Assembly (NCBI GenBank): GCA_014706295.1
Contig: JACSVZ010000039.1
Span: 248,001 to 312,000 of the forward strand
Source: Lycocorax pyrrhopterus obiensis
Lineage: Eukaryota > Chordata > Aves > Passeriformes > Paradisaeidae
Length of the DNA: 64,000 bases
Reading direction: 5' to 3'
The notes under the pieces are model-generated. The model had not been told where the DNA came from. It saw only the letters and a program-made list of their open reading frames with translations, and did not search any database. The position numbers were made by a program, and so were the translations under genes. Within the stretch, counting starts at the first letter, position 1. The number at the start of each line of letters is the position of its first letter. This document shows positions 48,965 through 59,600 of this stretch, one piece after another.

Positions 48965-51900
48965 ATGGCAAACCTCTTTTATTTCCATAATATCACGAAG
49001 ACATCTCCCAGTTTTTGACAAAGATTGATCTGAACTTGTTCCATCTGTTGATCCACCTATCTTCAATACATCTTCCCTTACCTTGGCCTGGCTTCTGCTG
49101 TCAATATGTAATTATCCACTGGAAAGTGTTTCTTTTTAGAGTTGTCAGAGGACAATCGAGCCAAAACTCACATCTTTGCCCAAGGCCATAGATGAAATAC
49201 TGAAGTGAAGCCAAAATCTACTATAACAGTAACTAGTGGTGACTTTGACATGTAAAACTACAGCACTGTAACAGCTTGCACGACTCCAGAGCAGCCAAAT
49301 ATATTCTTCCTCTTGTGATTTTATGTATTTTTGACAGTGGTACTATGAAGTAAAATCTCCTGAGGCTGTATCTGGGCTCTGTGGCAGACCTATTCTGTGG
49401 CCCACTTCACAATGCTTTTAGAAATCCCCTGTACAGAGGCAGTGGATGAAGTCTGTAGTAAGCAGAGATCATCTGGGGCTGTGTTCTATTACCATTAAGT
49501 TAGTAATAGAACTGCTGGTGATTTATTTGTATGGGAGGGAGATTCAATTATACCTGTTTTAAATGTTATATACAAATGAGAAATATTTTTATTAAAACAT
49601 TATCAATTCTGTTGAAAAGCCAGATTAAATGGCATGCTACCACAACTGTGAACTAATGTCCCCCCCCAACCAACAAGTAAATAGTCAAATAGGAGATCAT
49701 ATTTCAAAACATATTGACTATATTGATTGGACAGAAATGGGCAGGATGAGAGAAACTCCATGTCTTCAAACAGAAGGAAACCAAATTATGACAATTTTCG
49801 TTCATACCCTGGAAAGGCCCAGCTACACTTTAAACAGAATTGTTATTGCTGTATTTTTAAAATACTGAAAGTTGTAAGAAGTCTTCAGGAGACAATCCGA
49901 ATGACTTACATTGTATCAATATGGATTTTATACCTATGCTGTAGCCATCACAGTTCATTACAAGACACTACTCTGTACTACACCACACCGCACTACACTA
50001 ATACAATATTGTGTCCCAAACTATCACTGATGAGGTATTCTTCCTTATATTGTAGTATCATTTTCTTCCTAAAATGACAAAATCAGAAAGAAGCAGTTGA
50101 TTTCTTCAAATCAGTGAAGCTCTCTCATCTACTTGCCCAGCACCACCATGTGCATTTATCTCTATGTTTGTATCGCTGGAAAGGGACTGTCAGAAAGGAA
50201 CATTTGCGGGAGAAAAGAAGAGTGGTTTTAGGGATATGAAATCATAGCAGACATTCCAGTTTTCCCATTAAGATAAGATGTGACCTTTAATTGAAGGAGT
50301 GATACTTTAGAGGCTGATATTTGGTTTCCCAGTGTGCTCCCAGCATGATGTGATTTGTTATAAAACAATGGATAACATCCATTTGAGGCTAAAACTTTCT
50401 TTAGCAAGTATGCAATATGCTGTGAAAACAGCAATTGCATTTTATGACTTGCCAGGCACTCTTTCAATGTGCTAGTGAAATTATCAGAAAATAAATAGGA
50501 AAAGGTTTATGAATATTGCATGAGAGGAGCTGTACAAACAAACAAAAAAATCTATGGTTACAGACATATTAGTCCTTTTATTAAAGCAGTATTTATTAAT
50601 ACATTAAAAAATCACATTGAAATATTAAAGAGTTTGGTCTAAGCTGGGAAAACTGTAACCATAGCTGTTTCAATCTCTATTTTCAGTGTCCTCTCCCCCA
50701 CCACTGTACTGTTCATACTCTGCTGTGGACATAACTCCCCCTCTGGATGTGGCTCTTTGCGTTGTGGGAAATCTTTATAAACACTCTGCCCAGCCTCAGC
50801 TCAGGAAAGGAGCTATTACTTGCAGGGCATGTTGGTTCCTACAAATGATGGATGCTCAAAGCTCTAAAGAAAGGTGGGAAATCTCTGGGGAGAAGAACTT
50901 GTTTGCTCTTGGAGGTGAGCAGGGGTGAGGTTTTGCCTTGCAGAGCTGTTTCCCACTTTTGTCTTACATTTCCAGTGTCTCTTGTGTGGCACTTTCTGGA
51001 AAGAAAATGGTACTTCCCTGCAGGGATGATGCTGTGGTTAGATATGTGCATTGCAAATGCTTGTCTCATTTTTTTCACCCCATTTCAGTAAGGTTGGCAG
51101 ACGACCACTGTATTTTACCTACTGCCTCACCATGAGGCAGCCCATCCCTGCAAGTGCTGCTGTGGCAGTGCCCTACAAGCGTGGCAGCCCTTTCCACAGG
51201 CTCACAGCCTCCCAGGTCACACCTTTACAAGCTGATCCTTTGCCACTCTGGGACACCTCCTATGAGATATCTATCATCCCACCATCAGTATCTTCTTTTC
51301 AGAAATTCAGAACAGAGGATTAATATTTTGCACCATTTTTTTTGTTGATTTTTTTGATGGAATGAGCCCTACGAGAGCCAGGTCATCTCACCTGTGAGAA
51401 ACAAGACAGGCTGTGTTTTAACCCCACATTCCTGTGATTGTCACTGGGGACTGCAAGTCAACGCTCTTCTGCTCGGAGTTTGTGTCCGCAGCCACTCTCC
51501 CAAAATCACCTGTTTACACCAGTTCTCTTGCAGTGAAGGTGGAGTTCATGTTCTGCTCAGCAGTTCCTTTATCTGGTAACTGAGTTATTAGGAGCTGCAA
51601 AATGCTCTGGGATGGACAAAGGTGGATTATTAGAAGCTGTCCCATTTGGGATTCAGCACTGCTTGTGCCCCCACAGAGCAACTGCAGAACCCACACGCTC
51701 TAGGGTGTCCCCTGGCCTTAGGCAGGAGCTGAGGGATTAAAATTAACGGCAAATGGCTGCTGAGGGCAAATAAATAGAAAGAGAGTAGGATGGACATACC
51801 CATCTGTGCACACTCCATGCTGGGAGTGCTGGGCCCAGGGAGAAGTGTAGGTTGCTGGGATCATGGGTAAGGACACGCAGGGATCGGAAAACAAGTGGTG

Positions 51901-52490
51901 GGGACCACAGGAAAACAGAAAGGGTTTGACTGAATTCTATTCAGAGTTTTCTTTTTTAGATTTTTTTTTGTATTTTATTTTGCAGGGTGTTTGGGGGTTT
52001 GTTTCAGGAACAGTTAGGGAAGACAGAAAACTGGCAGAATACAAAGAATAAATGCAAATGTTCCCCATCAGTATTTTGCATCTTTGTCTTGCAGAGTGCC
52101 AACAGGCAGCAAAACTGTCAGCTCCAGAAGGGTGGGTTTGCTGTTGGCAGTTGCTTGCTTGGACAGGTCTTTCCAGCTTTATCCACTGAGACCGTGAAAA
52201 TATATCAGGTTTGCTGAATCTGAATGAGTTGGCATGTCACACCTTCTTTGCCCATTAGTATCTCCATGTTTTTGACAGCCAAGGATTGTTCTGTAATTAA
52301 TTTTCCATCTCTACACAGTTGTTAAATTCTATTACTCAATAGAAAATGTTTCTCAAAATGTTTCTGGACTTTCATTAGTAATAATAATTTTCCCAAACAA
52401 GCAAACCAGAAGCTAGCCTCAATTTCTCTGAAATTATTACAAAGGTAATGGTATTAGTTCCACTGGTGCCAAATAGGATTTACATTAGTT
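48965..52490. other. unique non-coding sequence, 3.5 kb
   Basis: No gene could be supported. There is a C8 run at about 49662-49669 and a cytosine/adenine-rich patch with repeated CTACAC/CCACAC words at about 49976-50000. The multiple overlapping frames around 50686-51580 are on both strands and lack known motifs. Confidence 0.5.
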
Positions 52491-52493
52491 TGG

Positions 52494-52497
<4 letters not shown>

Positions 52498-52527
<30 letters not shown>
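52498..52527 (+). repeat. T10-G20 homopolymer tract
   Basis: Ten T (52498-52507) are followed by twenty G (52508-52527). A run of G this long can fold as a G-quadruplex and is hard to sequence, so its length may be unreliable. The layout repeats that of 321-341, where T6 precedes G15. Confidence 0.92.
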
Positions 52528-52529
<2 letters not shown>

Positions 52530-53090
52530 TGTGTTCAGTCCAGTTATTAATTTTCTTTAATAATTTACAATTTGATTGTCATCATGGCACCACTTTGCTT
52601 TGTACCTAGGAATAATGGTACTGTAGCCAGGAAGCTGGCCAAGAAATGAACAATAATATCTAAAATCTGAAGCCATGACTAAGAAGAGAATTTTGAATGA
52701 AAAACACCCAATCTCTGCCAGGCCAGACTGCCAGGAGAGTGAGACCAAGTGCTGGAGGTAGTGTTTCCCTTCACTGCACCTCTGCATTGGCTCCAAACTC
52801 ACTGTATTTAGGCAATACAAAAATGACTAGATCATCTAAGCCTTAAGCCTGCTGAGTAATAAAAAGTACATGTTGACCTTTGTAACATTGTTTAGCCTTT
52901 AAAAATAAATTTTAGACAGAAGATCAACAACTCATAGTGAACCTCTTCTATTCTGTTTGTAGTTTGAGACTTGGGAAGAAGTTGAAATTGCCTTCAAAAC
53001 CCTGCCCTCCCATGTTTTAAACTGAAGAGTGAATAGTTTGTCTTCTCAGGAGACAGTGTTAAATGATCTGTTAGTAAACAGCTGTCCTTC

Positions 53091-53102
53091 TCATCATCAT
53101 TA

Positions 53103-53151
<49 letters not shown>

Positions 53152-53179
53152 GGTTGTTATTATTATTATTATTATCATA
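53091..53179 (+). repeat. (ATT)n/(ATC) compound trinucleotide microsatellite
   Basis: TCATCATCATTATTATTATT is followed by repeated CATTAT units, a TGG interruption and (TTA)n up to ATCATAA. It is an imperfect trinucleotide and hexanucleotide repeat. The tyrosine-rich + frame across it (53029-53364) comes from the repeat. Confidence 0.95.
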
Positions 53180-53324
53180 ATCTCCAGCGGAACCAATACA
53201 TTTTCTGCTTTGGCTTTAACAACTGGAAGAATGATTGCAGACTCAATCTGTTAAGTATCTTCTCTGTAAGAGTTGAAGCACTGTGTATTATTTGCACAAC
53301 AATGAAACAGAACAAAGAAGCAAC

Positions 53325-53390
53325 AAAAAAAGAAAAAGAGGAAAGGGAAAGAAGAGGAAAATAAAAGAAAAAGAAAAAAAGAAAAAGAGG
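53325..53390 (+). repeat. 66-bp polypurine tract (one interruption)
   Basis: All bases from 53325 to 53390 are A or G except a single T at 53362. The tract is A-rich with GAAAGGGAAAG and AAGAAAAAAAGAAAAAG segments that are partly mirror-symmetric. Such tracts can form triplex (H-DNA) structures. It could also be the decayed A-rich tail of a retroposon, but I see no element body next to it. Confidence 0.9.
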
Positions 53391-53595
53391 CAAAGAAACA
53401 GTAAGAAAATGTTTTCAATTTTCAGTCAGAGAAACCTAAATGATTCCAAGGCCATGTCTTGATTATGAATTTATTGATGGGAAAGCAAATCTCTCCAGGT
53501 TTTTGTTAAATTGTTACATAGGAAAATGACACATTTTACACCGTGTCAGTAAAGTGCCCGTGGGCAAAACCTGATGCAGGATACTGGTTTTATTC

Positions 53596-53610
53596 CCAGT
53601 AGAGGGCACT
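53596..53610 (+). promoter_or_regulatory. candidate CTCF binding site
   Basis: CCAGTAGAGGGCACT matches the vertebrate CTCF consensus CCASYAGRKGGCRSY, as I remember it, at all 15 positions. The extended sequence CCAGTAGAGGGCACTGG also has inverted CCAGT/ACTGG arms. I scanned by eye for other AGRKGGC cores on both strands and found none that matched nearly as well. CTCF acts as an insulator and loop-anchor protein. The site sits about 1 kb from a G20 run, a microsatellite and a polypurine tract. Binding is inferred from sequence only. Confidence 0.5.
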
Positions 53611-53614
53611 GGAG

Positions 53615-55965
53615 AACTAATTCCAACTCACTGTGTATTGCCAGGACACTCTGTATTGGAAGCACTAAGGGCTGGGTATTTCACAACGATGCCTATTCTT
53701 TGAGGTCTTATAATCTGAATGCATATCAAAGAAATCTGTATGGGCTGTTAACAAACATCTGAACATTTTTATCTGTGTGGTATGTTACATTCTTTTTTAC
53801 AAGGTTTTAACTAAACTCTATTGGCTTGCAACTGTTGGGTACCATTTCTGTAATGAGTGCTAAACTGCCTCTGCCTTTTTGTTTCTGCAGTCCCAGCTTC
53901 AATGAAAACTTTTATCACGGAGTGATGCTACACAGGGAACCATTAATTTAAATATGCCTGCTTCACAGAGGACTTCCGCTTGTCTCTGATCATTAAATAA
54001 GCCAATTTATATTGCTTTGCAGTATATAATGGCCACAAAATCTGACTTGAAATTGTTGGGGGAAAATGCGCTGCCTAGAATAATCTAAATATTAATTTTA
54101 GCTTTGGACTGATCAAACAAGTATGCATTACAGGATGTTTGTTCAGCGGCTTTTGGATGGTTTTGACACCAAATTCAAATTCTGGTCAGATCTAACTAAG
54201 ATTTCAGATTAATCCTTAATTTTTAATTTTCTGGTGGCATTTGTGTATTAATTTGTTATTAGACAGCACTAGGAACAAGGCTTTTTAAAATTTTAAATGC
54301 ATATTTTCTGGATTGCTTGTGTTACGTCCCTTATGTAGTCAACTTTGAATGCAATTTTTGGTGAACTCCTTCCTACTTGTGAGAGATGTATTTTGCAAGT
54401 TGGTTTTAGGCTAGACCTTCTTTCTCCATCCCATTGCTCCATAGAGGATTGAGTCTAGCCTAGTACCTGGAGTCTAAGGTGAGATCCTTGCTTAGCCCAC
54501 AGAGCTACAGAGCAGCAGAATAAAAACTACTGAGATGCACATTTAACTCATTTTTCCAACTAAAGATTGGTCTGGTTAAGCATAAACAAGTTCCTCTTGC
54601 TGAGCTAAACAGAAGATGGTCATTCAAGGTAAGCACTATTTCTTCTCAACCCTTTTCCTTATCCAAGGAATAGCTAACGAACATAATTAATTAGCCATTT
54701 CTTTTGTTGCTTTGCAAAAGCAGATGATGCTGCAGGCATAAACAAACAGCTTCTCTTTTGATGGAGCTTACTAGTTTGGAAACACTCTCTATAGTTAGGG
54801 TGAGGAATGTCACTGTGACCAGCAGTGTTGCTCATTTTCAGCTGAGACCAGTGTTTATATCTTACTGATTAAGTCATAACTTAACCAAAGAGGAGTTTGA
54901 GTTTCAAATGAAAATGGATGCAAGGGAATGTATCGCAATGTGTCCTTCTGCCACTTTCCTTCTGCCTTCAGTTCCCCATGCTCCCCCTCCGGGTTCTTTT
55001 TGCCCCTGTTTTTCCACCTCTGTGCTTCTGTTCCCTCCATGTAGCCTGCCGCTGCCACTACGGTTTCAATGCTGCCGTGTCGTAAGCAGCCTTCACCACC
55101 ACTCCTCTAGATCTGCCAGTGAAGGTCCTCCTTGATCCAATTCTTCTTGAAATGTCTTCCTGTAAAATTGCTGTATTTTTCTCTTTTATTTCTCATTCAT
55201 CCTGTGATACCCCAGCCTACCCTGTGGTCCTCCGCATTTCCCTTCTCCAGGGGCTCTCCATTCCCCTCCTTCGGCTCTGCCGTTGTTCTCACTAGAATGT
55301 GAGACATTTCCCTGTTCCTCACTGACTGCTGTTGGCTGCTGGTCGAGAGGAGCTTACTCTTTGTAATTTCTGACTCTAAGGAGAAACATATACATGTCCT
55401 TTGACCTGCCAGTCAGCTTCCTGCCAGTCCAGAAGTGATGCACAGCTCTCAGTCTGCTGGCCAGGAAAACCCATGTTCTGGCTGGAAATGACTGGTGCTC
55501 TGCCTTATACCCTAACGGAGTGGACAGCATGCATGTGCAAGCTTTTCCTCAGGACTTGCTTGGCAGCAAGAAGGGATAAATTCCAGATCAAGGGTTCCAC
55601 CACAAAAGTAGTATTTCACTGCTTACCAGAAGTCTAGGAAGATTACACTAATACACTGGTGATGAGTGAAATAATTGCATTCACTTGCAAATACAAGTCA
55701 AATGCCTTAACCACCAATATTTTTTGTTATTGGATGGAAAACGTTAATCTGACTGATGGATAAACAGGATGACAGCAAATTTGTTATGGTGTTACAATAA
55801 CTGACATTTGCAGTCTTCCCTCCATAGGGTTGTCCAGTCGGTGGTCTTCCCCCACCTGCACTAACTCTTAGCTGCAATCTACACTTTTAAGTCTTGCTCC
55901 ACAGGAAGGCTTCATTTAAAGTGAGCTAATATGTTGGTGTTCCTGCTCTCTGCTCCTTCTCCTGT
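53615..55965. other. unique non-coding sequence with pyrimidine-rich zone
   Basis: No gene could be supported. 54940-55330 is markedly pyrimidine-rich on the + strand (CTTTCCTTCTGCC, CCCATGCTCCCCCTCCGGG) with a few CpG (TCCGGG, GCCGCTGCC, CTACGG, GCCGTGTCG). It is not an ordered repeat. The rest is AT-rich and unremarkable. Confidence 0.5.
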
Positions 55966-55970
55966 AGGCT
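55966..55970. repeat. left target-site duplication (AGGCT)
   Basis: It is identical to 56613-56617 and directly abuts the TG terminus of the LTR at 55971. Confidence 0.85.
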
Positions 55971-56612
55971 TGTGCTGGTTTGGCCAAAATCTAGCAATAT
56001 ATCCCCTGAGAGAAAACCAGGTTACAACCACCCTTCCCCCCCCAGGGTTCGGGAATAAAAAGGAAATTTTTCCTCGAAGGAAAGTGAAAGAAATAAAAAC
56101 TATTTATTTTAACAAACACACAGGAAAAGGATAATGATGCTAAATAATGCAATGAAATCTCTTGCTATAGAGAGAAACCTGGGAAGATTTCAGAGTCCTT
56201 CTGTAGATGTGGTCTCTCTCCTCCTCGGAGCTGGGTCGGCGAGGGCCCACCCCCGGGCCTCGGGGAGGAAATTCTCCTGAATGTGTTCTGATGTTGTTGA
56301 AACAGTCCAGAAGAAAAGAAGGGAAAAACCAAAGTCCCAGGAAACAAAAGTTCAACTCTCCATCTCACGCTGAGAGGGGAAAAGGGAAAAAAACCAGCTG
56401 GCTGAAGGAAAGCGAGCAGGGTGCTCCCTCTGTGTTCCTGCAGCCAGAGAACGCAGAGGAGTGTAATCTCTGTGTCCTTAAGAAACTGCTTTGAAAAGTT
56501 CTTTTGGATTTTTTTTTCTCAACTTCAGTTTAAAGGCACAGAAAAGGCACAAAATTACTTTTTGGTCATAGAGCATGATAGGGGATACACATGATAGAGT
56601 CACCCCAAGACA
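55971..56612 (-). mobile_element. solo LTR of an endogenous retrovirus, 642 bp, with target-site duplication
   Basis: The element starts TGTGCTGGTTTGGCC and ends GTCACCCCAAGACA, so it has TG...CA termini. The 5 bp before it (55966-55970) and after it (56613-56617) are both AGGCT, a perfect 5-bp target-site duplication. A 5-bp duplication fits ERVL- or ERV1-type integration, while ERVK usually gives 6. No internal gag/pol sequence is present, so it is a solo LTR left by recombination. I favour the minus strand: there a TATA-like CTATAG (56165-56170) precedes AATAAA (56108-56103), about 130 bp from the LTR end. AATAAA words on the + strand would instead fall implausibly close to the LTR start. 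The middle (56215-56270) is GC- and CpG-rich. The family resembles songbird LTRs that I remember, but I cannot name it. Confidence 0.87.
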
Positions 56613-56617
56613 AGGCT
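56613..56617. repeat. right target-site duplication (AGGCT)
   Basis: It directly abuts the CA terminus at 56612 and is identical to 55966-55970. A 6-bp duplication is excluded because TAGGCT on the left does not equal AGGCTA on the right. Confidence 0.85.
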
Positions 56618-56619
56618 AC

Positions 56620-59600
56620 TCTGCTGTAACCCTCTTTACCTTTGCTCTCTTCTGGCCTCTGAGCCTTGCTGTCTGCCTCTCTCCCCTAGCTGTTCCCAGT
56701 GTCCATGTTCATACCATCTCATACTCTGCTCTGTCTGCCAGCCTCTCCCATAGCTTCAATATCCATCCTTTACATGCTGTGCAGGATATGCTTACTGCCA
56801 ACATTCCCACCATTCTCCCGTGTCTCAACTTATAGCCCAAGTGTCCCTCTTTTGGGACCTATTGTTTTAGATTAGCAGGGCTACAAAGATTAGGGCTGTT
56901 TGGACACCATTAACAGGCTTTAGGAGGCCAAAGGCACCTGACATTTTTCCCACTTCGCAATATGACTCTCTTTCAGGAGGAGAAACAGCTCCTCAATATA
57001 AAGTGAAGCAGAGTGAAATAAAAAAGTTCCTGGTCAAAGCTCACTATGCTCTAAAAACCTACTTGCAAAGTAGAGTGGGGTATGGAAGACAGCTTGTTTA
57101 GGACTAAAATCTGCTCTGTCTGTATCTTCTGGAAAGGGAGCTGGGACAGCTCAATATTTATGACAATTGACTCAAAAGGTGATGTCATTGTTCTACTTTT
57201 TCTATATGATCTACCTTTGCATCAGGATGTTTTGTTACATCTGACTAGCATGCTCTGGCTGGTGTTGTTCATTTGTGACCTTACAGTTTCACGTTTACAT
57301 TAATGCAGAAAAGCAAGCCCCAAGCAGTAAAAAAGTTATGAGCATTCCCTAAAAACACTTTAAGAGAGGAAATGGGACCTTTATTGTTTCTGGGTTTTTT
57401 TTTTCCTCAGGCTGTATTGTAGCAGAAAAATAAAAGTTTAAACTGAGGTGTAAATAAAGTTGCAAAAGGATAAGCATCTTGGATTATCTCTGTTGAGCAG
57501 CCCCATTGCAAAGAAATACCAGCCTGCATTACTGTTCTCTCTCCAGTCCTAAAAGCTCTCTCTGGCATTTAAACAACAGATCAATCACTTCAGCACTTCA
57601 GCTTCAGGCTAAGAAATCCTTCCTGCAATATTACAGGGCAGGTTGGCTTTCAGCTTGACATTCTTTTCAGCACAGTGATTGCAACTTGCAATTATAAATT
57701 TAATCTTGCCTTATGAAACTGTAAGATCTTATTCTGATGTGGAGATCTAGATGCTAAAAATGTGCATTTTCTTATGAAATACTTATGAAGTACCTGAATT
57801 CCTAAGCAATGCAGCTTTATTGATATGCAAAACCATTCTGATGAAACATGATTAATTTAGAACTGGGATAGAATGACTTATCTGCAAAAAATAACATATG
57901 CAACACATGACCTCCCTTTACGTTCATGGAATATAATTTTGAGCATATCCTGATTTCTTTCTCTTAATTTGTTATTCCAAACACTTCCACTGTAAATTTA
58001 GTTCTGTTGATCTGCCTGGGATCTATGCCTAGACCTGGTAGGCCTGGCAGAGAAGCTGCAGCTGGGATGTGGTATTGACTTACGACCAGTTAGTGAACCG
58101 AATGGAAGTTTCTCTGCTTCTCATGAGACCCATACAAGCACTTCCAGCAGGAGGGCTCACAACTGCCAATCTATATCCTTGTTTGTTGACTGGTTGAGAA
58201 ATGGATTGCTTTGGATTGCCCTGCTAGGGACGTAAGTGTTTTTTATGTTCTGTTGCACTGGTGCTCCCCATGACTCCTGCAGGTAGCCAGTGTCTAGGGT
58301 TTGTGGGCAGTTCCTCCTGGAATGAGGAATTGCTCAGCCCTCTTTCTTGAGAAAAAGTATTCACCAGGTCTCACCCAAACAGGGAAGAAATAAAAGTGAA
58401 ATAATTTATTAATTCACAATTTCAAGCTTGTGTAGAGGCAACACTGTATCAAAATGCTTCTTTTCTTTGAGGACGCAATTTCCTTTTCTTATTTGGTGTT
58501 CTATTTTGGTTTTGGTTTTTTTTTTTTTTTTTTTCTGTAAGCTTTCCTGTTGCTGTGTCTGTTTGCAGATGCACACATCGCTCTCTAAATGGACTCAGCT
58601 CATGCAGCTCAATTTCTTTGCAGGCATATTTTGGACTGCTATGTCCTCCTGCAAGTGAAATAGCAACTTCTACTCAATCCTGCGTGAAGGAGACGTGTCC
58701 AGCAGTTCGCTCCTGCTCCCCAAGGGAATAAAGGTAATGCTTTTCACAAATGAAAAAAATTCAGACCGTGACCAGAACAGATTAGTTTAGTCTTTCCTAG
58801 CTAATTCATTCAACATTCAGATGTTGCTATTAATTGCTACTGTTAGAGATGTTACATGTTATTTTTGTGATTCTGAATAAAAGAATAAAAATTCAAAGCA
58901 AATAAAAACAATGAAAACAAATATTCAGATAATCTAAAGCACGCTCACTTGTCAATGAAGCTTATAAATCAGCCCAGTTCAATGCAATCCAAACTATCCA
59001 CATAGTGAGGCTATGCCCTACAGAAGGTAGTTCTGCACTCCATTTTGACCAATGTTGTTTAAAGACAACAGCAGAATGCTGAGGAAGCTCTGAAAGCCTG
59101 ACTTGGAGCATTTTGTCTTAATATGTCTAATTTAGGAGAAAACGGATATATTTAGAGGAGGGAATAAAAAAATAGTTGCAAGAAAAGTCAAGGAGTCAAG
59201 TTAAATTGATTGTTTTTTTCCTGGTTTCATCAGTCAGCTCCTCTAGAATTCAAAAAATACACTGCAGTATTTGCACTCCCTGAAGTTTACTTTTCTGCAT
59301 ATTTATGGTTCTGCTTTTGATAATGTAATCTTACAAAATTTTTTTTGAGTAATACACAGAGTAAGTGCTATATCCTCAAAATAGCAGTATTTTACAGGCT
59401 AAAGCTGGAAGGAGTTCCACAGACTTGGAGCAATATATTGGAATTTTCTTTTCTGCAAACTGTCCAACATTTGTTTGTGTAAATTTCACATCTTACTCTG
59501 GTGTCATGGCAGAATGCTTTGTCCTAGATTTGAGAAAAGGTATTCAAGCAGAAATATAATCGCACCTATCCCAGGTGTATGTGCATGTATCTTCTATCAA

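Noticed and set aside
49976..50000. CTACAC/CCACAC word series as a short repeat array
   Set aside because: The units are irregular and total about 25 bp; there are no spacers or constant repeat as in CRISPR. Local compositional bias explains it.
53029..53364. Tyrosine/histidine-rich plus frame
   Set aside because: It is the read-through of the ATT/ATC microsatellite.
58144..58160. CCAGCAGGAGGGCTC as a second CTCF site
   Set aside because: It needs a one-base insertion to align with the consensus core, so it is not a convincing match.
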